31,094 bases of DNA, taken from positions 1 to 31,094 of the forward strand of contig NW_004087659.1 in assembly GCF_000220395.1 (NCBI RefSeq), in the 5' to 3' direction. The stretch's first letter is position 1; every line of letters starts with the position of its first letter. Source of the DNA: Ichthyophthirius multifiliis (taxonomy: Eukaryota; Ciliophora; Oligohymenophorea; Hymenostomatida). Of this stretch, positions 22,078 to 31,094 are shown one piece after another. The notes below the pieces were generated by a model. It saw only the letters and a program-made list of their open reading frames with translations, did not search any database and had not been told where the DNA came from. The position numbers and the translations under genes are program-made.

Positions 22078-24326
22078 TAATAAAAAAAAAATATATATAT
22101 ATATGTGTCTATTTATATAAAATAATTGTTTTTAAACAAAAATATTTAATATATTAATTTAAAATATATAAAAAATATATAATTATCATATACAAACTAA
22201 TATATTAGTTTTATAAAATATATAATATATTTTAATTAAGAAAAATATATTATTATAAATATTATTTTTTCTAAATAAAATGTTTTCTTAAATAAAAATA
22301 TAAATAATAACTATAAAATGATAAAATAGAAAAAAAAGAAGAATTATATATATAAATATAAAAAAATATATATAGGATAAAATATATATATATAAATATA
22401 AATATTTAAATATATATATATTTAGTATTTTATTTTACTATTTAAATTTTTATTATTATTTATTTTTTTATAAAAATTAATATATTTATTATATATTATA
22501 CTTTTAAGATTTTATTTTTGTTTAATTAAAAAACTAAATTTTTTTATGAAATTTTAAATTTTTATTTTTTAATATTATATTAAAAATTTTTAATTATTTT
22601 TCAATAAATTAAAAAAAAAATTAATAAATTTTTTAATAAATAAAAAACTTATTAAATAAAAATTTAAACTATAATAAATAAATAAATATATTATTTTAAA
22701 AAAAAATATTTACATATATATATATATATATAAAATTTAAAATTTTTATCTATTTTTTTTTTTTAATTATGATTAATATATATTTCTTTATTATTATAAT
22801 TATATTTTTATTAAAAAAGAGCTATATATAGTAATAATAATTAGTTTTTATTTTTTGTTAAATAAAAATTCAATTTTTAATCGCAATTGTAGTAAAATAA
22901 TATATATATATATATTTAAGTGTATTTTTTTTCAAATCAGTTTTTGTTTTATTTATTTATTTCATTTTATTTTTTGTGTTAATATCATTTATAATATTAT
23001 ATTTAAAAAGTATAACTAAAAAAATAATAAAACCGCTATTTCATAATATTTTAATTAATTATTGCTATATTTCACTATTCTATTAATTCTATTTGATTTA
23101 CATTTATTATATTATCTTTCAATAAATTTATGAAGAAGCTTTTTGTTTTTAGGAATATCAAGTTACTTATTATTATTATATATCATAATACTCTTATTAA
23201 GATTTATTATATGTAAACTTTATTCACGTCTTCTCATTTATTAAATATTTTTTATAAAAATTAATAAGATTGTATTTAATTAGTTATCATAGGATATTAT
23301 ATTTAGGTTTAAAGCGTTTTTTATAGATATTTTAGGCTAATATTGTTGAAATTTAATTGATGCCAATCTTATTTTTTAATTTTTTATTTTAAGATGAGAA
23401 ATAATGATAAGGAGTTTAAAAAATCCTAAATAATTATAGTTTATTCATTTTTTTTTATTTAAATTAAAAACTATATATTATTTATTATTTAATTTATTTT
23501 TATAATGTTGATATATTTAATTTTTATAATGTTATGGTTAAAATTTTATCTATATTTTTATTATATATATATATATATTAACAGTTAATATAAATTATTA
23601 TTCTATTTATTAAATTATATATTATAAAAAATTATGTATTATATGTATATATTTATAAAGGAGTCCCCGAAAGGATCTATATAGACTACTATACTTAATA
23701 TAATTATTAAGTTCAGTTCATAATACATAAACATAATAAAAAAAAAGAAAAAAAATCAAATAAATATTTAATATATAATTTTTTAGAAGAAGAAAATAAC
23801 AAATCAAGAACAATTCAAAAATTTATTTTTCCTTAACAAATGGAGAATCTGGTAATTATCAATAGACAATAGATTTATTGAGTGATGAGGTAAAACATAA
23901 TTTTCAAAATACATAATAAATGAAGTATCAGTATATTGTAGGAAAAAAACGATAAAAAAAAAACTAAACAGTTCTCTCAAAGTAATATTAATTTAAAAGC
24001 TATACTTTAAAATTAAATTTTAAATAAAAAAAATATAATTTTTTATACAAACATAAATTAAAAAAAATAAATTAGTATAAAAAAACAATAATTATTTAAA
24101 CTAATATGTATTTTAAATTAAAAATATAATTAAATATTATAAAAAATAACATAATAGAAAATATATATATATATTTTATTTTAAATATTTATTATTTTCA
24201 AATTTATTTATTAAGTATAATTTATAATTTATTTTAATATCATATTTTTTATATATTAAGTTTATTTATATATATATTATATTAATTTAATTTCTATTTA
24301 TAAAATTAAAGATATTTATTAAGAAA
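22078..24326. other. Long AT-rich region between convergent genes
   Basis: About 2.25 kb between the ends of CRIPT and the minus-strand ARM gene. It is mostly A/T runs and (TA)n arrays. A region around 23040-23400 is slightly less A/T-extreme but shows no protein similarity. A short patch with three possible hairpins lies at 23660-23712, followed at 23790-23940 by sequence with some coding character (for example EEENNKSRTIQK in one frame and NGESGNYQQTIDLLSDE in another). No complete gene can be defined. Confidence 0.55.
23660..23712. other. Cluster of three potential hairpins in a small GC-richer patch
   Basis: Within 53 bases lie a TCC-CCGAAA-GGA stem-loop (23664-23675), the perfect palindrome TCTATATAGA (23676-23685) and a perfect 8-bp stem ACTTAATA-TAAT-TATTAAGT (23693-23712). 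The patch GGAGTCCCCGAAAGGATC is by far the most GC-rich stretch of this intergenic region. It might be part of a small structured RNA or an UTR element, or chance. It does not match a tRNA (no T-loop motif) or any snRNA that I recognise. A ciliate-code frame (23643-23885, 80 residues) also crosses it. Confidence 0.35.
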
Positions 24327-25049
24327 TCATTTTTAAGGTTTTATAATTTTTAAATATACTAGAAATGCAGTTAAAAATTCGTTTTTTTAATTTTAATTTA
24401 AAACTTCAAAACTAATACTTTTTCTATCATTTTAATACATTGGCCCAAATACTGTGAAACAATTTTCAGGAATAGGTTCTTTTTTTTGTTTATATAAAAA
24501 TATAAATAATTTTATTTTTACTTTTATGAAATAATCCACCCCCTTTTGAAAAAATTGATAATTCCCATAACCTATTTTTATCTGTATAATTAAATTTATA
24601 ATCGGATACTTCTTAAATATCAAATTTGTATTTTTCTTTAATTTCTCCATCTTTTTTATACGCTTATAAAATTTTTAAATCTTATGAGAATTTCAAAAGA
24701 CCATTTTTGGAAGATCCGTCAACCCTAAATAACCTACCTTCAATTCCTTATATAAGAATAAGTTTCTATTAATAATTAAGTTCAATTTATTCATTTAAAA
24801 TACTTGAAGTTTATACTTTATTATATATATAGTCTCCTTCTTTTTAATTAAGGATTGAAAAAAGACAAGATTTTAAATTTTATTAAATATTAAAATCTTT
24901 ATTTTTATTCAATAATTTATTCAAAACTATTTCTATTTTAAGCTCGATTGCTATAAGTTTATATTTATCAGAAACACTAATTATATGAGTAATAATTTAA
25001 ATAACCTTTATAAGTATATATGATAAAAAATTATAAATAAAAATTATAA

Positions 25050-25097
<48 letters not shown>

Positions 25098-28000
25098 TTT
25101 TTTATATTTACTATTTCTATTTGTTTTTATGTCTAATATTAAATGTTTTGTAATACTGAAATTAATAGTTCAAATCCTCCATTATCCACAATATTTTCTA
25201 TTGCCGTATCATTTTTTTTTAATCTATCTATTAATTATAATATTGTTTCTATTATTTCTTAGTCTTATTTTAATTCTAGAGCTCTTAAAATAGCGTTAGA
25301 TATTGGTTTTTTGGCTTTTTTATTTTAAAAATCAAATTTTATTAATTTACAATTATTTATTAATATGTATACATATTATTAAAATAGCTTATGGAAATTT
25401 AGCCAAAGATTTTAAAAAAATGATATAATTTAATACGATTTCTTTTTAAGTTTTCGTATGTGAAAGTCCTTCTCCCAAAGCTTCTATTATTCCATTTTAA
25501 AAAATAGTTTTTTCTTTTTATTTTTCTAATGTTATTCTATTTAGTATTTTAAAGGACTTTTTAATATAAATTTCTATAATTTTATTATAAAAATATATAT
25601 TTTACAAAATTAATAATTTTATCGTTTGTTTTCTTTAAATTTTTTAACAAATTTCCAAGTACTATAGGAATATTAAATTAAATCATATAATCTATATTTT
25701 ATTTAATTAAGCAAAAATTAGAAAGCACTTTAGTACATTTAACAATAATAAATTCATTCCAATCTTAAGATTTAATAATTCTAATGATTAACTCTATGAT
25801 ATTTTTATCATTAAAATAAATAGAAAGATTCTTATTTTAAATAAGACCATCTAAAGCATCCATAGAACTTCCTAAAATATCCGAATTTAAAGGATTTTAT
25901 TTGATTACATTTAAAATAATATCCAAAACTCCTTCTTTGATCATTTTTTCGGAGTTTATCTTATTTTTTTCTTCGGGGAGGGAGCTTAAATTCGAAATAA
26001 CGTCTATACAATATCTAATTACATCCCCTTATTCTTTATATTCTAGTTTCTAGATTAATAAAAGTACTTAAGAAATAAACTACTATTTAATTATTTTAGT
26101 AGCATTTTCATATGTTAGGGATGAATTACCTATTGCTCTAAGTATTTATTTTATTGTTTTTGCATTTAAAGTTTTCTAGGAAGAATAGAAAAAGAAAGCT
26201 TATATTAATAAATCGACCAGACCGATTTCCCCAATCTTATTTTTGTATTCTTAATTTTGGAAAGTCAAATTAGAACATAGAGAACATAAAGTCTCTATTA
26301 TTATATTTTCCTATAATTATTCATTTAGTATGTTTTTCATTATTATTAATATTTCTGTCTTCATTATTTATTTGGAATTTTCTTTATTATTAAATGATAG
26401 ACCACTTAAGGCGTATAAACTGTTTGTCAATAATATTTTATCATCTGTATATTATTTTAATATTATAATGATATTCTCATATATAGACATTTATCCAACT
26501 ATAAAAAAATACATGTTTATTTTAAATTATATATAAATTAATACATGTTATTTAAGATTATTAATCTCTACATAATGTACCTATTAATAAAGATAAAACC
26601 TTTAAAATATCTATATTAATAGAATATTTTGTATAGAGAGTTTTTATTTATTAAAGTGTTTATATTGTTATTATTTATAAAGATTATTTACTATTATAAG
26701 CTAGTTTATCTAGTATTTCAGTTGATTTTATTAATAAAGGAATGTTTTAGCTTGATTATTGGAATATATTTATTATTTGGTTTATTGATTTATTGTTTAT
26801 TATTTTATTTATATTATTTTCGAAATTACATATGTTTTTTATCATATCTAATACTTATTCTATTGTCTAAATTATATAAAAATAAAATATTTTATATATA
26901 TGTTTTTTTTTATATAATAATTATATATATGTTTATTTTTTATATAAAAATAAAATATTTTATACTGTTTAATATGATATTAGAGCGTTATTTTCTAGTA
27001 TTTAGGTAAGAAATTACGAAATAAATGTGGCAAAATCGATATCGTTTTCAAGTTTTTTAAGAGCTTTTAAAAATTTAGTTAAATGTGCCAATGTTAGTGC
27101 TATAAACTGTAAAAAAGAGTCTTAAAACTTGTAAAAAATATTCAATATATTCAATAAATTCTCAGTAATTCCTATATTATGAATCATTAAGGCTGTATTA
27201 TTATCAACTGCGAAATTTCTGATTGTTTATAGTATTTAGAGTAGTATTTTTTGTTAAAAAAGATCAATATTATCCAATGAAATAAAATCTAGGCTAAACT
27301 TATCTAAAATTTTTGAAATTTTATTTAATGTTTTTATAGTTTCTTATGAATTAAAATCAGGTTTAAATATTATAAAATCATCTATTTCAGTATTTAGTAT
27401 AATTTACTCATTTTTAATATTTTATTATTCCTATATAACTATTTTATTTTACTAATATTCAATTGCTTTTGTATTAAAATTATTGATTTCTTCTTACATA
27501 TTTTATATGGAATTTCCGAATATTTGATTTCTAATTTTCTCTATTTCTAAAATATTATTTTCTTCGAAAAGTCTTTGAAGTTTCTTTAAATCGGAAATCA
27601 AAATATTTATAATTTATTGATTATATTTTGATCCTATTTACACTAAATACTATAAATCTTGCATAAATTTATCTTTGTTTTTATCCTCGTCTATATTTTC
27701 GAATAATAGGCTCGTTTTGGGGTCAAAAGAAACCATTAAAGTGTAAAATATCTATAAGATTTTGACTATATTGTAAGCATTTTCATGATTTTATAAAATT
27801 TATGTCAGTATATGTCCTGGTTTATATATTTTAGAGACATAATTAGCTATTTTATATTAGTTTAGAGCATTATTAATAACTTTTAGTATAATTTGGATGT
27901 TTTATTATATTAAATTTGGAGATTAGAGTATATTTTTCTATTAAGAAATAGTTTATTATTAAGAGAATACGAAAGGGTGAAATTTTTGTAAAAAAAGGAA

Positions 28001-29226
28001 AAAAAAATGAAAGAAATTTTATTTAAAGAAATCATATTGAAGTATACTATCATTTATCAAGAATTATGAAATTTTAAGTATTTTTTAAAAAAGGAAATTT
28101 AATAGATTGGAGTTTAGGTAAAATTCAAGATCAAAGAGAGAAAATTTTGAAAAGATCTGAAAAATAATACCAGAAATATTATTTTAATATAAAATAATAG
28201 ACTTATCATGTGTATTATTTAATATATACTCAATAAAAATCAATATTTTTTAAAAGATTAATTACTCTTATGTATTATTAATGAATTCCTCATTTATTTA
28301 TATTATTCTTAGTCTATCTAATACTATATTAATTTATATTTAATTTAAAAAATTCTAATCTTTTTAACATAATATCTATATTAAATCTTATATATTAAAT
28401 ATTTATTAGAAATTATTATTTTTTTCTTATTATATATAGTCTTTCCACAAAATTAGTATTTTTTATGAGATTTCTACTATTTTTTCTTACCAAAATATGT
28501 TTTCTTATATTAAAAGTGAAATTAAATTCTATATTTTTTAAATTCTTAAATTTTATTTCTTACTTTTTAATTATTTATTGTCCATTTATAAAAAACATAA
28601 CATTTTTTCAAAAAAATCGTTATTATTTATTTCATTTACAATTTTATCGTTTAAAAAACACTATTTCTTTTCGAAATAAACCTCTTTCCCATCATTTTCA
28701 TCTATCATTTCTAGTTCTTATTCGTTTAAAACGCCTTAAATCATACTAATGAGACATTCTAGTGCAATTTAGACAGTTCCGAACTGAAAATCCTCCCAAT
28801 TCATTATAATAAACCTCACAATTTTTCCAAAAAAATCACTTTATCTAATAATTTTTTTAGTCTCTTATCCTTAATAACACATCCTATTTAATAATAATAA
28901 TACCGAGGCTAAAAAAGCCTCGTTTTTTTCAATTTAAAAGACCTTATCTAGTATTTAAACTACCTAAAAATTATCTTAAATTATCTATTCGGTTTCTATT
29001 TCAGGAATAAATGTTAGTAAATTAGACAAATAAATATTAGCTTGACGCATATTTTCTTCATTTTCATTATTATCAGTATTAAACTCTTAATATTATTCTT
29101 TTAAGCTTTTCGACATTTCCAAACTTCCTAATTTCTCAAGCAAGCTACCGGATAATATAATAATATCTTAATCAATACAATGTGAATTTAAAGCAATAAA
29201 AACACCTATAAATATAAATATATATA

Positions 29227-29259
<33 letters not shown>

Positions 29260-31094
29260 TTTTTTTATATATATTTACTTTCTATTGTTTTTGAATTATA
29301 TAAATAGTTCTATATTTATTCATGTTCAGTTAAAATATTAAGAATCCTTAAAATAGAGAAAAATATAGGTTTATTTTAAAAATTAAATCGAAGATATTTT
29401 AATAAATCAATGATAATTTCTTAGTTTATATGATTAGTTATTTCTTTATATAGAAAGGTAATATTTATTAATTTAGTTTATATATGAATATATATATATA
29501 ATGATTTATATATATATTTAAATTTTAAAATTACATTATTAATTATTTACTATTAATTTCCATAACACCTCTAAAATATCTTCTGGTTATTATTTCAAAC
29601 CATCTTAAGTTTGATCTGCTTATTATATTTAAAAATAAATATTTTGTTCTTCTTCTAAATTTTCCATTTAAATATCTAAATCATATAAATAATTATCTAG
29701 TTTATCTTCTTAATTTAAATATTTAAATTTTTAATAATTCTAATATATATATATATATATATATATTATATAAATATATATATTTTCTATATTTTTAATA
29801 CTTTGTTATTATATTCTTTTATTAAATTCTAAATAATCTTTACACCTCCTTATTAGAAAATAGTTTTGGCAGTTTCTGGAAAAGAAGCGAGCACATTTAA
29901 TTACTCAATATTTGATTTTTTATCATTAACATTAATATTTTTTTAAAACTATTTTATTAGTCCTTAAACTAGGCTTTGATTTTATTTATCAAATGAATTT
30001 TTATCTGTATTTTTTGCTATTATAAGTATCAATTAGTTTATTTTTTTAACTATTTTTATGTCTTAGTAGTATATTTCTTTTATATCTTGTAGTTTTTCTT
30101 ATATATTTATTTATTTGCATATATCTAGAGTCTCTTTTTTATTAAATTCTTCGTTTAGAAATAAGGAAAGGAGTTCCAATGCATTAAAAATAATATATTT
30201 TTAGTCTTTTTTTTATGTAAATATAATAATTAGGGTTTAAAATAGTGTTTATTTGTCTTTTTCGGTTATTTATTGTCTTATTTTTAGTATAATTTCTAAA
30301 ATTAAAGTGAGAATTTCGTCATTTTTTAGTTAAAAATGATTTAAAAGGCTTAAAATAATTTAAAAAAAAATTAATTGACAATTTTATTGAATAAATTTAA
30401 AAAAAAGTGGAAAAAAAACGGAGATTTTCCAATAAAAAAATTATTTTTTAAAAATTTTCTTTTTTAATTTTTTTTATAATTTATTCAAAATTTTATCAAT
30501 ATTTTTTTCTAAATTTTCATCATTTTATATTTCGTTTAATATTTTCCCCAAAATAATTTCGATTTATTAATTTCCTTTGTTTTTTATAAAAACTTTAAAT
30601 AAAATATTGTCTATTTATTAGTTTTTTAATAAATTTATCACATATTAATCTCTATAACTTAATATATATAATAAATCTAATGTTTTTAAGGCATTTTTAG
30701 CCATATCCTCTTTCATTTTATTCAATATAATAATTAAAAAGCCCTGTTTAATTATTTCTTGTCGATAATCTTCACTTTTTCTAGCTAAATATAATAGAAT
30801 TTCGACCAAATATGCATAAGTATTCGAATCAGCAGGCTAATCTCTTATCTAAAGAACCATGCTGTATACTAAATCCTCCCATAATTACGAAAATTCAATT
30901 AAAAAGAAGGAGGAGTAACTTTTTTACTAATTTCATAATAATTAATATACACTAAAAAGGCTATACATGCCGATTCAATAGAATTTTAATTTTGAGTATT
31001 TTTTAATAAAATTTTAAATGTATCTAAAATATTTATCTATAAAAATATATATATATATAATAATATATATATAATAATATATATATATATATAT
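24327..31094 (-). CDS. Giant armadillo/HEAT-repeat protein with PH-like C-terminus (5' end outside window)
   Basis: Reading leftward from the window edge, exons are joined by introns at 29740-29801, 29444-29534, 29206-29278, 26870-26965, 26499-26544, 25557-25605, 25315-25372, 25006-25111 and 24479-24521; another intron starts at 31037 and runs off the window. The last codon is TGA 24329-24327. Visible exons total 6,086 nt, about 2,029 codons with one base missing at an A5 run (plus strand 30901-30905). Most of the protein is amphipathic helices in ARM/HEAT rhythm, for example VEILLYLARKSEDYRQEI, IETLCSLCSNLTF and VIRYCIDVISNLSSLPEE. The last 150 residues (GRLFRVDGSSKNGLLKFS to FEVLNQNQKNEFLTAFLVYL) alternate strands and end in a helix, like a PH-type domain; this is inference. 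ARM proteins are scaffolds in transport, cilia or the cytoskeleton; no specific ortholog was recognised. The exon 26966-29205 is the longest uninterrupted coding block. Confidence 0.85.
25053..25091. repeat. (AT)n array inside an ARM-gene intron
   Basis: AT dinucleotide array that makes up about a third of the 106-nt intron 25006-25111. It makes this the longest intron visible in the ARM gene and shows how intron length varies here by microsatellite growth. Confidence 0.85.
29231..29256. repeat. (AT)n array inside an ARM-gene intron
   Basis: Short AT dinucleotide array within the 73-nt intron 29206-29278 of the ARM-repeat gene. It is flanked by intron borders that read GTAAAT and TTATAG on the minus strand. 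Confidence 0.75.

Noticed and set aside
23130-23360. Ciliate-code frame of 76 residues starting MKKLFVFRNIK
   Set aside because: TGA-free runs of this length are common by chance at this base composition; no motif, splice pattern or A-rich start context supports it.
26629-27009. Plus-strand standard-code frame of 126 codons, hydrophobic, and a similar one at 28465-28749
   Set aside because: Both lie opposite coding exons (and one intron) of the minus-strand ARM gene; the I/L/F/Y-rich look is the complement of A-rich codons.
27960-28200. Lys/Glu-rich plus-strand frame (for example IDWSLGKIQDQREKILKRSE) that looks protein-like
   Set aside because: The minus strand is continuously open and helical here, in frame with ARM repeats on both sides; the plus-strand reading is its A/G-rich complement.
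28904-28929. Perfect 7-bp hairpin CGAGGCT-AAAAA-AGCCTCG followed by T7, identical in form to a bacterial intrinsic terminator
   Set aside because: It lies inside the longest ARM exon and on the minus strand encodes NEAFLASV in frame with ARM helices on both sides; the genome is eukaryotic.

Overview
The window looks like macronuclear DNA of an oligohymenophorean ciliate. It is extremely A+T rich (roughly 85% by eye). Every recognisable gene uses TAA and TAG as sense codons where family alignments want glutamine, and where a natural end is visible it is TGA. Introns are tiny (about 35-115 nt), AT-rich and GT...AG, and start codons sit in A-rich contexts. This composition and code fit Ichthyophthirius multifiliis best; Tetrahymena or Pseudocohnilembus relatives are alternatives. 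The species assignment is inference.

Layout, left to right. A possible 5' tip of a minus-strand gene lies at the left edge. Three plus-strand genes follow: an LPCAT/LPEAT-type lysophospholipid acyltransferase (905-2078), an ATG1/ULK-like protein kinase (3205-4874) and a Gln/Asn-rich protein of unknown function (5164-6598). Two minus-strand genes come next: a three-finger CCCH zinc-finger protein resembling the ZC3H4/ZC3H6/Su(sable) group (6974-8611) and a seven-repeat beta-propeller lectin-like protein ending in a kinase glycine-loop-like stub (9554-10714). After 2.5 kb without genes come a secreted or surface Cys-rich CxxC-repeat protein (13191-15571) and, 0.9 kb downstream, a decayed second copy of its 3' end (16474-16800). 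Then come an XRN2/Rat1-type 5'-3' exoribonuclease (18373 to about 21391) and CRIPT (21799-22077). The right end is a giant minus-strand armadillo-repeat gene (24327 to beyond 31094), of which about 2,030 codons are visible.

Several genes concern nuclear RNA. XRN2 degrades nascent RNA at termination, ZC3H4-type proteins bind the ARS2/restrictor machinery in animals, and CRIPT is a minor-spliceosome/PDZ-ligand protein. Nothing in the sequence shows that they form an operon or work together here; each has its own A-rich leader.

A recurrent theme is reading frames that are one base short at homopolymers or TAA microsatellites: twice in the acyltransferase and once each in the Q-rich, CCCH and ARM genes. 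The XRN2 gene also lacks a clear TGA. The pattern suggests homopolymer under-calls in the assembly, though real frameshifts cannot be excluded. No tRNA, rRNA, CRISPR array, telomeric repeat or transposon was seen. The spaces between genes are mostly featureless A/T sequence with (AT)n arrays.
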